Of a stretch of 64,000 nt of DNA, positions 26,372-35,171 are shown piece after piece. The stretch comes from an uncultured Alphaproteobacteria bacterium. GTDB taxonomy: Bacteria; Pseudomonadota; Alphaproteobacteria; Micavibrionales; CSBR16-224. The DNA is taken from the NCBI GenBank assembly GCA_950054485.1, contig CATLPD010000006.1:62001-126000 (forward strand), given 5' to 3'. Below the pieces are notes generated by a model. That model did no database searches, was not told the DNA's origin, and saw only the letters and a list, made by a program, of their open reading frames with translations. Numbering within the stretch: position 1 is the stretch's first letter; each line of letters opens with the position of its first letter. A program made the translations under genes and the position numbers.

Positions 26372-27184
26372 TCAGAAAGAATAAAGGCTGTTTATATCAC
26401 CAGCGGGGGATAATTTAGCACATACAACCGGACGGTTTCTGGCGAAGTCGCCATTCAAGCTAAGGGTTGCGGGCGTTTGTAAAACCCCACGACCCAAGGG
26501 ATCATACCCCCGTACAATATAATTAAAATTTTCGTAGCCATTTTCAATGGTTTCGAACTTATCGGCGGACCACCAAAAATTTTCGTCCTGCGCATGTAAG
26601 GGACGGTCAGGGTTCAGGCCACAATGCACAAATAAAAGATTGTTATTTTCAACCGATGTTGCCGCTGCGCGTTTCAGGCAGTTATAAAACAGGTTGTGCC
26701 CTGTGCGTTGACGCATATTTTCAGCAAGGCGTTTTGTCCAGCGTATCAAGGGAATAATCCCGCTGCGGCACGCGCTAAGGCCTTCTTCGCCTGTGCTACC
26801 GTAATGGTTGATTACGCCTTCCATACCGTTTTGTAGTAACCAGGTCAGAACATTTTGCGGCTGATTGGCGAATTGTAATTGCAGCAATTTCAGCCACAAA
26901 TCTTCGCGTAATCCGCGCAGGCAAATAATGTCATCATGGGATGCAAGGTTTTCACAAACCAGAGCATTTGAAAACAAGATAATCGAGTCAATGACATCAG
27001 GATTGTCAGGCGTGTCCGGATTGCCAAGGTAATTGCCCAAATAGATGACTTTGTCACCGGGTTTGAATTCGCGCCAGATGTGTTCGTGAATTGCGTTTAG
27101 GCGTTGGACATGACCATCCGGAGATGAGACGGCCCAAATCGCATTATCAGCGCCAAGATTGGCAATATAAGGCATGTTTTGCAT
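26372..27184 (-). CDS. Degenerate calcineurin-like (PPP-type) phosphatase
   Basis: 270 residues. The layout matches PPP serine/threonine phosphatases, but the metal-binding motifs are altered. GDIHG appears as PDGHV, keeping D-x-H. GDYVDRG appears as GNYLGNP, with Asp to Asn. GNHE appears as RGLRE, with Asn and His lost. LLFVHCGLNP keeps the later His, while the terminal H-x-H region reads IVRGYDP, with His lost. It is thus probably a pseudophosphatase or a binding protein. No signal peptide. It lies 117 bases upstream of rpoH on the same strand. Confidence 0.72.
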   Translation of the reverse strand: MQNMPYIANLGADNAIWAVSSPDGHVQRLNAIHEHIWREFKPGDKVIYLGNYLGNPDTPDNPDVIDSIILFSNALVCENLASHDDIICLRGLREDLWLKLLQLQFANQPQNVLTWLLQNGMEGVINHYGSTGEEGLSACRSGIIPLIRWTKRLAENMRQRTGHNLFYNCLKRAAATSVENNNLLFVHCGLNPDRPLHAQDENFWWSADKFETIENGYENFNYIVRGYDPLGRGVLQTPATLSLNGDFARNRPVVCAKLSPAGDINSLYSF

Positions 27185-27274
27185 AGAAACTATGATTATT
27201 TAAAAAGGTGGGAAGCAAAGCGAACGCCTTACTTTCTTTAATCATAGCAAAGGTTTAGCGATTTTCCAAGCCTA

Positions 27275-28699
27275 TTATCGAGGTTTTTGGCCTTTTTGTT
27301 TCTTTTCAGGTTTAGAAGGCACGTTGTCATTTTTAGGCGTAGGCTGTTTTTTCTTTGCGAAAATGTTAAAGCGTGACCAGAAACTTTTCATCTTCTTTTC
27401 TTGCACCTCGGCATCTACCAAAGCTTCAAGGTGAACGTTATAAATGCCTTCGAGTTTCTTGATGTGCAGGGGCTGCAGGCTTGATGAAAGCTCATAAATC
27501 TCTTGATTTTTACTTGAGACCTTCAACTCCTCATCGTCATTGGCATACTGAACGATAAAGGCGTAAAGCTTGCCCAGTTCGGTGCTGGTCTCGCAGCCGT
27601 TTAGCATTTCGGTCAATTTTACAAATGAGTCCGAGCTGATTTCATACTGCTGTTCAATATGATGACGAGCCAGCAAAACTTCGCAGAGCCTATCAATTTG
27701 TTCATCGTGCGTATCGATCATTTTATCAGCGATTTTAAGCAGTTTTTCGATGTTCGAGGCTTTGGCATTGGTCAGGCTCATATCTGGACAATCAGGGTGA
27801 TCAGGGTCAACGGTGACGTTGAAACGATAAAGGTCATCGCCAAGCTCTTCACGTAAATCGTTCATAATGTCCTGCATCGTCATTTCGACTGAAACATTAA
27901 AGATTGAAGCGCCGCGGGCATTGCGTACCCAATCCAGCATTGACATCTGGTTTAATTGATCAGGCGTCAGATTAGGTTCCATGGCGCCAGTGCCCAAAGA
28001 TGTCACAACGATACGTGATCCTTCCGTCGCCAGTTTCTTCGCTTGAGTATAGGCGCGGCGGGCAATGGTTGATGCGAACAGGCTACCATCTAAAAACGCA
28101 TGACGTTCCTGTGCTGCAGGGTTGTTTTTGTTTGGGTGATTATAAATATATTTGGCAGGAAAGACGGTTGGTGCGGACGCGCTGGCGCGAATGGCATCTT
28201 TAAGCTTAAGGCTTTCCCATTTTTGCGTGAAGTCTTCGCGTTTACCTTTGTCTTTAAAATTGCTCATCCAGACAGGGCGGAATTTCTTCATGTCTGTTCC
28301 GGCAATCATGATGTAATTCAAACTGTCGCTCATGGTCAGATCACCCAGCTGTTCATCCAGAATTTTTTCAAATGCTGTAGGATCAAAAAAGCCGTTCATA
28401 CCGGGGAGAAGGTGTCTTAACTGGCGATAACGATCAGGTGGAAAAACGGTTTCGCCATCCTTAACATAGAAATCCATTGTTTCTTTTGCGGTATAGCGGG
28501 GTTTTGTCGGGTCATCTTTTGAAGGGGCGGTCAAACAGCCGACGACGATTGAACCTGTAGAGGAGCCGACAATCAGATCATATAGCTCGGAAATGGGTTT
28601 GCCTGTGCGATCTTCTATTTCTTGCAACAGGCGGGCCGTCATAAGACCACGTATACCACCACCATCAATTGTCAGGACTGTGAAGATGCGCTGCGACAT
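27275..28699 (-). CDS. Patatin-like phospholipase
   Basis: 474 residues from the ATG at 28699. GGGAG lies at good distance upstream and inside the longer ORF from 28711. Patatin features: oxyanion GGGIRG (residues 13-18), nucleophile elbow GSSTG with Ser47, and the dyad Asp in FLDGS (DGS in place of the commoner DGG/DGA). It would hydrolyse acyl lipids. The C-terminal 30 residues are Lys/Pro-rich and could bind membrane phospholipid. No cyclic-nucleotide synthase lies nearby, so there is no evidence for a CBASS effector role. Divergent from the histidine kinase. Confidence 0.9.
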   Translation of the reverse strand: MSQRIFTVLTIDGGGIRGLMTARLLQEIEDRTGKPISELYDLIVGSSTGSIVVGCLTAPSKDDPTKPRYTAKETMDFYVKDGETVFPPDRYRQLRHLLPGMNGFFDPTAFEKILDEQLGDLTMSDSLNYIMIAGTDMKKFRPVWMSNFKDKGKREDFTQKWESLKLKDAIRASASAPTVFPAKYIYNHPNKNNPAAQERHAFLDGSLFASTIARRAYTQAKKLATEGSRIVVTSLGTGAMEPNLTPDQLNQMSMLDWVRNARGASIFNVSVEMTMQDIMNDLREELGDDLYRFNVTVDPDHPDCPDMSLTNAKASNIEKLLKIADKMIDTHDEQIDRLCEVLLARHHIEQQYEISSDSFVKLTEMLNGCETSTELGKLYAFIVQYANDDEELKVSSKNQEIYELSSSLQPLHIKKLEGIYNVHLEALVDAEVQEKKMKSFWSRFNIFAKKKQPTPKNDNVPSKPEKKQKGQKPR

Positions 28700-28850
28700 T
28701 AAAACTCCCATTTATAGATTTGCCATATGCTAGCAAATGGATGCTGCCTTGTCACTTAATTATTTAAAAATTTAGTAAAATTTAATTTATTTAAGGCAAT
28801 ATAGCATTGGGGAAATCGCTGTTCAGCCAATAGGGGGCCTTAGCCAAAGC

Positions 28851-30668
28851 ATGAATTCGCCGTTTTTACAGACCCTGATGCGCTGTTTTACGCATCGTGC
28901 ATTCTGGATCGTTCTGACGGCCGGAATACTAACGGTTGTTGCCTTAGGCTTTTTTCTGGAACAGTTTGAAAACCGCTTTTTGGCAACGGTCCAAATCAAT
29001 CAGACGCGGCTGTTTATTCTGGCAACATTCTTTGTTTCGGCACTTTTAACGGCATACTTCATGATCAAGGCCGAACCCAGGCGGCTTTCAAACTTGTCCG
29101 GGCAATGGGTGGCACAGGGTAAAAAATACGAGGATTTCCAGTACAAGATACTGCTGAGCACGATCTCTGATATTGTTTTCGAATTGGATCAAAACGGCAC
29201 GGTCGTTTTTATAAACGACAGATTTAACGACCTGACCAGAATTTCGCTGGACGATGTGATGGGGCATAACTTCTTTAATTTATTTCCCGAAGAGCAGCGC
29301 GAGAAAAACCGCGAGCGCTATCAAAAGCTGGTTAACGGCCAGTTGCGCCCGTACCGTGTTAAGACCTTTACCGAAATGTACGATGGGTCATCCCGCCAGA
29401 TTGAGGTGGGCTTCCGAATGGTTAATCAGGATGAGAACGGTAAGTCACATGTTGTTGGAATTATTACAGATAAGCAGAATGTCGCAGCTGCCAAAAAGGC
29501 TGTCGTTGAGGCGGAACAAAAATATAAAGATATGTTTGATAATGCGGTCAGTGGTATTTATCAGTCGACGCCTGATGGTAAATTTATAAATGTGAATCCG
29601 GCATTGGCACAGATTTTGGGATACAGAAGTGTCGAGGATGTAACAAAGTCCGTTCACAGCATTGCAACCCAGATCTACGTTCGTCCGGAAGAGCGCGCCA
29701 TCTTTAAAAACCGTATTGATCATGATGGCAAGGTGATTGGTTTTGAAACCCAGATGTATCGCAAAGACGGCAGTAAGATTTGGGTGGTTGAAAACGCACG
29801 TGCCGTGATGGGCGATGACGGATATTTGAAATACTATGAAGGTAGCCTTTGGGATGTAACCGAGCGCCGCGAAGGGGAAAGCGCATTGAAAGATGCCAAA
29901 CTGGCGGCCGAGATGAGCGCGCGCACTAAAACAGAATTTTTGGCTAACATGAGCCATGAGCTGAGAACGCCTTTGAATGCTATTATCGGTTTTTCCGAGA
30001 TTATTAAAGATGAAATCATGGGGCCGTTACAGGTGCCTGCATACAAGGAATATGCACAAGATATCTACAGCAGCGGTAATAACCTTTTAAAGATCATCAG
30101 TGAAATTCTGGAAGTCTCCAAAATCGAAGCCGGGAACAGACCGCTGAACGAGGGGCCTGTTAGAATGTCGCGTGCCATTGCCGCCTGTCTGGTGATTTTG
30201 AAAGGCAAGGTGGAGGATTCCAAATTGACTGTGGATATGGACCTGCATGATGATCTACCCGAATTGATCGGGGAAGAGCTTGTAATAAAGCAGATGCTGT
30301 TAAATCTTGTCGGAAATGCCATCAAATTTACGCAGCCGGGCGGTCAAATCACAATTCGTGCCCGTATGGAAGACTATACAAGCCGCATGCTACTGGAAGT
30401 CATTGATACGGGCATCGGTATGACTCCTGAAGATCTTGAAAAGGCGACACAGCCCTTCTGGCAGGCAAACTCGGATCTGGCGCGTGATACATCGGGTACG
30501 GGGTTGGGATTAACACTTGTACAATCGCTTGCAAAGATGCATGGCGCGGTTCTGGAATTGGAAAGCGTTAAAGGGCAGGGTACGACGGCCAGGGTTATCT
30601 TCCCGAAAGAGCGTATTTTGAGGCCTGCATCTTCCAAGCCAAGTACTCTTCAGGTGGAAAACTCCTGA
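28851..30668 (+). CDS. Membrane PAS-domain sensor histidine kinase
   Basis: 605 residues. Two transmembrane helices (about 17-36 and 54-71) with almost no periplasmic loop, two PAS domains (about 100-210 and 222-340), HisKA with phospho-acceptor His369 in MSHELRTPLNAIIGFSEI, then HATPase_c with N box (LVGNAIKFTQPGG), G1 (DTGIGM) and G2 (GTGLGLTLV). The HisKA sequence is of the PleC/DivJ-like type common in alphaproteobacteria. No response regulator is adjacent. The last 19 bases overlap recX on the opposite strand. Confidence 0.95.
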   Translation: MNSPFLQTLMRCFTHRAFWIVLTAGILTVVALGFFLEQFENRFLATVQINQTRLFILATFFVSALLTAYFMIKAEPRRLSNLSGQWVAQGKKYEDFQYKILLSTISDIVFELDQNGTVVFINDRFNDLTRISLDDVMGHNFFNLFPEEQREKNRERYQKLVNGQLRPYRVKTFTEMYDGSSRQIEVGFRMVNQDENGKSHVVGIITDKQNVAAAKKAVVEAEQKYKDMFDNAVSGIYQSTPDGKFINVNPALAQILGYRSVEDVTKSVHSIATQIYVRPEERAIFKNRIDHDGKVIGFETQMYRKDGSKIWVVENARAVMGDDGYLKYYEGSLWDVTERREGESALKDAKLAAEMSARTKTEFLANMSHELRTPLNAIIGFSEIIKDEIMGPLQVPAYKEYAQDIYSSGNNLLKIISEILEVSKIEAGNRPLNEGPVRMSRAIAACLVILKGKVEDSKLTVDMDLHDDLPELIGEELVIKQMLLNLVGNAIKFTQPGGQITIRARMEDYTSRMLLEVIDTGIGMTPEDLEKATQPFWQANSDLARDTSGTGLGLTLVQSLAKMHGAVLELESVKGQGTTARVIFPKERILRPASSKPSTLQVENS

Positions 30669-31210
30669 TCTAAAACTGTTTTTACGATTTCGTATGAAAA
30701 GCCGGCGCGCGCCATCGCGGCCATGTCTTTTTCGAAACGATCAGGGTTCGGTGGTTGGCGGTAGGGGCCGAAACGCCTTTTTCGCGCGTATGTTCTTGCG
30801 GCTTCAAGTTCACTTTCTTTATTATTGATATCCATATCCTGATTATATTTGGATATCGCGTCATTGATCTGATCAGGGCTGAGGCCTTTTTGAACCAGCT
30901 TTGACTGTATCATGCGCGAAGAATTCCCGCGGCCACGCAGGGATCGCACCTTGTGAAAACAATAAACATCGTCATTCAGAATTTTTAATTTTTGAAATTT
31001 TTCAATCACCTGTTCCAACAGGGGATAGAATTCTTCAGGGTCTTGTTCATGAAAATCGGCGGAGCGTTTGATTTTACGTCGCATAACGCGGCGGAAATTT
31101 TCGGTTGAGCTGCCATAACGCTCAAGGTAATAGCTGCCCGAGTTTTCCAGATAGCTTTGGGTAATCTTTCTGGGCTTGCGGCGTTTTCTTTTCGTGAAAT
31201 TTTGCTCCAT
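30650..31210 (-). CDS. recX: Regulatory protein RecX
   Basis: 186 residues. RecX binds RecA filaments and modulates recombination. The SYYLERYGSSTENFRRVM start, the tandem three-helix repeats (RSLRGRGNSSRMIQSKLVQKGL) and the C-terminal RFGPYRQPPNPDRFEKDMAAMARAGFSYEI region, read as the third repeat, fit the alphaproteobacterial family. recA is not adjacent. It overlaps the kinase 3' end by 19 bases. Confidence 0.88.
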   Translation of the reverse strand: MEQNFTKRKRRKPRKITQSYLENSGSYYLERYGSSTENFRRVMRRKIKRSADFHEQDPEEFYPLLEQVIEKFQKLKILNDDVYCFHKVRSLRGRGNSSRMIQSKLVQKGLSPDQINDAISKYNQDMDINNKESELEAARTYARKRRFGPYRQPPNPDRFEKDMAAMARAGFSYEIVKTVLDQEFST

Positions 31211-31267
31211 AGTCTCTTAACATTGTGGTGGAAATCGCGTAATGTCAACGTTGAAAAGGAAAATACA

Positions 31268-32089
31268 ATGAACGACTATTCCGCACATATCAAAGATTTG
31301 AAGCTCGAGCCCCGTACAATCGGCTTTTTTAACTGGATCGGGTTTAAAACCTTGCTGACTAAAGAAGTTGCACGTTTTATGAAGGTCTATTCACAAACGA
31401 TTGTCGCACCTGTGATCACAACCATTTTATATTACCTGGTTTTCAATCTGGCCTTTGGTGAAATGCGCCGTTCCGTCGGTGAAATTGAATATATGCTGTT
31501 TTTGATGCCGGGCCTGATTATGATGGCAATGGCCCAGAATGCCTTTATGAATACATCATCTGCATTCATGATCAGTAAATATGATGGCAGTATTATCGAT
31601 TTGATGATGCCGCCATTATCAAATTTTGAAATTGTCAGCGCCAAGGTTCTGGGGGGGATTGCACGCGGTCTGGTCGTCGGTTTCGTATCCGTTATAACCT
31701 TTATGGCTTTGTCTGATATGGGCGTTCATAACTTGTTCTATGTCATGTTTCATGCCATTGCCGGCAGCATGATGTTATCAACGATGGGCTTTATGACCGG
31801 TATTTGGGCCGAGAAATTTGACCATACAGCAGCGGTTACGAATTTTCTGGTAACCCCGATGACGTTCTTGTCCGGTACGTTCTATTCAATTGATCAATTA
31901 TCAGATAAATGGCAGCCTTTGGTTCTTTATAACCCGTTCTTTTATATGATTGATGGTTTTCGTTACGGATTTACCGGTTATGTTGACAGCGATCTGATGG
32001 TGGGGCTGGTGACGATGGCCGTATTGAATATTATTTTGTTCTACATAGCTTATAAAATGTTGAAAAGCGGTTATAAAATAAAATCATGA
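31268..32089 (+). CDS. ABC-2 type transporter permease
   Basis: 273 residues from the ATG at 31268, with AAAGGA just upstream; a longer frame from 31157 overlaps recX and has no ribosome-binding site. Six hydrophobic segments (for example TIVAPVITTILYYLVFNLAF and TMAVLNIILFYIAYKML) and the ABC2_membrane pattern. The family exports lipids, polysaccharides or drugs with a partner ATPase. No ATPase gene is adjacent in the window. The stop overlaps hslO by 4 bases (ATGA). Confidence 0.9.
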   Translation: MNDYSAHIKDLKLEPRTIGFFNWIGFKTLLTKEVARFMKVYSQTIVAPVITTILYYLVFNLAFGEMRRSVGEIEYMLFLMPGLIMMAMAQNAFMNTSSAFMISKYDGSIIDLMMPPLSNFEIVSAKVLGGIARGLVVGFVSVITFMALSDMGVHNLFYVMFHAIAGSMMLSTMGFMTGIWAEKFDHTAAVTNFLVTPMTFLSGTFYSIDQLSDKWQPLVLYNPFFYMIDGFRYGFTGYVDSDLMVGLVTMAVLNIILFYIAYKMLKSGYKIKS

Positions 32090-33030
32090 ATATACGCATT
32101 GATAAAAACGGCAAGCCCAAGACAGGGCCGATAGGCGATAATCTTGTTCAGCCATTCAGGCTGGAAAAGACGAATATCCGTGGGCGCGTTGTACGTCTGG
32201 GTAGCGTCTTGCAGGATATTATCAGCCGGCATAACTATCCCGCACCGGTATCATTTATGGTTGCCGAGGCTGTAACCCTCTGCGTTTTATTATCGGCAAT
32301 GCTGAAATATGACGGGATTTTTACCCTGCAGGTTAAGGGAAGCGGACCAATCAAGGCCATCGTGGCGGACGCCACAACGGATGGCAAGATACGCGCTTAT
32401 GCCAGCTTCGACGAGCAAGGTGTGAAAAAGCTCGCCAAACGCAAGCAGGATAAAGAGCACAGTTTCTTTTATTTGTTGGGTGACGGTTATGTGTCATTTA
32501 CCGTTGATCAGGACCGCGACGATATTGAAAGATATCAGGGGATCGTCGAATTGCAGGGCGAAAGCCTGATGGATAGTGTGCGTTATTATTTCGCGCAGTC
32601 AGAACAGATTCAAACCGATTTTATATTGCAAACCCATCCACAGGACAGCCAGTGGCGTACGGGCGCGATTATGATTCAGCATATGCCCAATGATAAAAAG
32701 GGAGAAATTGCCGAAGACCTTAGTGAAGAGGACTGGAACAGGTCATCTTTACTGATGCACACCTGCAAAGAACATGAATTGTTATCCCCTAATCTGAGTG
32801 CGCAAGACCTACTGTTCAGATTGTTTCATGAGGAAGGGGTCAGGGTCTACCCGACATTTCCATTGCATCATGTTTGCAGGTGTTCGCGCGAACGTGTTGA
32901 AAATATTATAAGAACGCTGCCGGATGACGAGGTTCAGGATATACTGAAAGAGCAAGGTAAAATCGAAGTGAACTGCGAGTTTTGTAGCCGTAATTACAGC
33001 TTTGAAAAAGAAGATATCGAAAAACTATAA
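32086..33030 (+). CDS. hslO: Redox-regulated holdase chaperone Hsp33
   Basis: 314 residues. Hsp33 is activated when its four zinc-binding cysteines are oxidised. These are visible as CRC at the C-terminal linker (HHVCRCSRERVE) and CEFC (NCEFCSRNYSF), separated by about 30 residues as in the family. The N-terminal domain includes LGSVLQDIISRHNYPAPVS. Coupled to the upstream ABC permease by an ATGA overlap. Confidence 0.95.
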   Translation: MNIRIDKNGKPKTGPIGDNLVQPFRLEKTNIRGRVVRLGSVLQDIISRHNYPAPVSFMVAEAVTLCVLLSAMLKYDGIFTLQVKGSGPIKAIVADATTDGKIRAYASFDEQGVKKLAKRKQDKEHSFFYLLGDGYVSFTVDQDRDDIERYQGIVELQGESLMDSVRYYFAQSEQIQTDFILQTHPQDSQWRTGAIMIQHMPNDKKGEIAEDLSEEDWNRSSLLMHTCKEHELLSPNLSAQDLLFRLFHEEGVRVYPTFPLHHVCRCSRERVENIIRTLPDDEVQDILKEQGKIEVNCEFCSRNYSFEKEDIEKL

Positions 33031-33042
33031 AAGAGCATTATC

Positions 33043-33618
33043 ATGAAGTACATCTTTAGCATTCTGGCCATGTTCATGTTAATCGGTTGCGTCCAAACAC
33101 CGCCCGCAGGTCATGCTGCGGTGAATAACTTTTCGCACATACAGCCTGTGAATCTGAATGTGGCATCAATAGACGTGCAGGATCAATATATCCCTCCTAT
33201 GAAAGCTCCGAATATCGAACATATGATGGTTAACCCGCCTTATCATGCGGCTTATAATCTTGCGAAAAGATCTTTTAATGCTGTTGGTGCGAATGACGAA
33301 CTTAAAATTATTATTCATGAGGCAAAAATTGTTCAAAGCTCGGATAATGCATCTGCAGCCACTTTCTGGAGCGGCGGACGAACATATTTATACAAAGGCT
33401 TTATGCGCGCTGATGTTGTCTTGAACCAGTCCGTGCCACCCTATAGCCAGTTGGGTAAGGGGGAAGTTAAAGTTAATCGTGTTTTAAAATTGCCAGAAAA
33501 CACGTCTTTGACCCAACGTGAAATTGCGATGAATAAAATGGTCGAAGAAATGATGAACGATTTTCATTCCGGTCTGATAGATGTGGTGCAAAACAAGTTT
33601 AATATTGTTGCGCCTTAA
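33043..33618 (+). CDS. Hypothetical lipoprotein
   Basis: 191 residues. Lipoprotein signal with lipobox LIGC at about residue 16 (MKYIFSILAMFMLIGCVQ). The mature part is a mixed alpha/beta domain with a duplicated amphipathic pattern and no catalytic motif. Not recognised. Twelve bases after hslO, probably the same transcript. Its 3' end overlaps trkH by 4 bases on the opposite strand. Confidence 0.8.
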   Translation: MKYIFSILAMFMLIGCVQTPPAGHAAVNNFSHIQPVNLNVASIDVQDQYIPPMKAPNIEHMMVNPPYHAAYNLAKRSFNAVGANDELKIIIHEAKIVQSSDNASAATFWSGGRTYLYKGFMRADVVLNQSVPPYSQLGKGEVKVNRVLKLPENTSLTQREIAMNKMVEEMMNDFHSGLIDVVQNKFNIVAP

Positions 33619-35057
33619 TTGCGCCAGAACCGCGGGCTTAGCATGACAAGGAATGTAAATAATTCCAGGCGTCCCAAAAACATACCGAAACACATAATCC
33701 ATTTTGCGCTGTCAGGCAGGGTGCTGAAATTGCCTGCTGGGCCAACGATATCACCCAATCCCGGTCCGACGTTTGCAATCGATGTCAGGGCAGATGACAT
33801 GGCTGTTATAAAGTCGAGCCCGCAAAGCTGCAAAGCAACAGCCAATATCGAGAAAATCACAGCAAAGATAAAAAAGAAACTCATCACGGCGATTGGAACG
33901 TCACGTGGAATTTGTCGCCCGTTGTAATAGGCAGGAAAAATACCATGGGGGTGAATCATTTTAAGTGTCTGGGCTTTGGCAACGGCATATAAAACCTGAA
34001 AGCGGAATATTTTGATACCACCCGTTGTCGATCCGGCGCAGCCGCCGATACAAGACGCAAAGAACATCATACCCACAATAAATCCGCCCCATAGCGTAAA
34101 GTCGGTTGTGGCGTATCCGGTTCCCGTGACAATCGATGTTACATTAAACAGGCTGTAACGTAGGGCTTCGAAAAATTCATACTGGCTGGTAAAGGTCAGA
34201 TATGTAACCGCCGCCAGGGAAAGGCCGGTTATGATTGCAATAAACCAGATGACCTGACTGTCGTATAAAAAATTGCCATAGTTGCCGCGTACGACATGTA
34301 AATAAAGGACAAAGGGTAGGGACCCGATCCACATGAAAGCAATGCAGATGTAATCAATCAGGGCACTGTCGAAATGACCGATGGAAGCGTTATATGTTGA
34401 ATAGCCGCCGGTTGCAATTGTGGTCAATGCGTGGGCAAAAGCATCGAAACCTGTCATTCCGGCAAGGTGATAAAAAAGTGCACATACCAGGGTAAAGGCG
34501 AAATACAAAATACCGATGTAGGTTGCAATTTTTGCAGCGCTGGGCAGAACCTTTTCAACATCGAAAGATTCGGCTTTAAACAGTTGCATACCACCAACAT
34601 GAAGCAATGGCAAAACAGACAGCGCCATAACCATGATCCCGACGCCCCCCAGCCATTGCAAAATGGCACGCCAGAATAATATTCCGGGGGGCAGCACTTC
34701 GATATCCGCCAGAATTGTAGATCCTGTCGTTGTAATGCCGGATACGCTTTCAAAGAAAGAGTCCGTGTAACTCATCCCAAGGTCAGAGAAGTAAAATGGC
34801 AATGCCCCAAAGATACCGATTGTAATCCAGCTGAGATTTGTCAGCAGAAAGGCTTGCTTAAGGCTGAGGGTCATATGCGCCTGACGTGAACTGAGCACCA
34901 AGGCAAGGCCAAAGAAACCTGTTACGCACTGCGAGCCTGCAAAAACTTTCCAGTCGTTATTACCTGCTGTCCAGTCGATCATAACGGGAATAACCATGGC
35001 AGCTGACAAAATCAGCAATAAAATTCCGATCGTGAAAAATATGGGACGATACGACAA
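33615..35057 (-). CDS. trkH: TrkH family potassium uptake protein
   Basis: 480 residues, about ten membrane segments. Four pore repeats typical of TrkH/KtrB are visible, including SGITTTGSTI, TIATGGYS, VTGTGYATTDF and SIANVGPGLG, plus GSTTGGIKIFRF in the linker. It forms the K+ translocating subunit that works with TrkA. No trkA gene is adjacent. A hairpin lies upstream between it and the OmpA-like lipoprotein gene. Confidence 0.95.
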   Translation of the reverse strand: MSYRPIFFTIGILLLILSAAMVIPVMIDWTAGNNDWKVFAGSQCVTGFFGLALVLSSRQAHMTLSLKQAFLLTNLSWITIGIFGALPFYFSDLGMSYTDSFFESVSGITTTGSTILADIEVLPPGILFWRAILQWLGGVGIMVMALSVLPLLHVGGMQLFKAESFDVEKVLPSAAKIATYIGILYFAFTLVCALFYHLAGMTGFDAFAHALTTIATGGYSTYNASIGHFDSALIDYICIAFMWIGSLPFVLYLHVVRGNYGNFLYDSQVIWFIAIITGLSLAAVTYLTFTSQYEFFEALRYSLFNVTSIVTGTGYATTDFTLWGGFIVGMMFFASCIGGCAGSTTGGIKIFRFQVLYAVAKAQTLKMIHPHGIFPAYYNGRQIPRDVPIAVMSFFFIFAVIFSILAVALQLCGLDFITAMSSALTSIANVGPGLGDIVGPAGNFSTLPDSAKWIMCFGMFLGRLELFTFLVMLSPRFWRN

Positions 35058-35117
35058 GGTAAGGGGCCTGTGTAATTTAATGAAAACCGTAAAACGGCAA
35101 TTTAACTATACAAAAGA

Positions 35118-35149
35118 AAGCCGGCCAAATCAATTTGATTGGCCGGCTT
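35118..35149 (-). terminator. Terminator after the OmpA-like lipoprotein gene
   Basis: Eleven-base perfect stem AAGCCGGCCAA (35118-35128) with TTGGCCGGCTT (35139-35149), a ten-base loop, and T-rich sequence beyond it on the minus strand. It lies 22 bases after the OmpA-like gene and before trkH. Confidence 0.85.
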
Positions 35150-35171
35150 ATCTAAATTATCCGAAATAGTT

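Noticed and set aside
27275-28699. CBASS or other anti-phage operon built on the patatin
   Set aside because: No nucleotidyltransferase, E1/E2-like or HORMA/TRIP13-like gene is adjacent.
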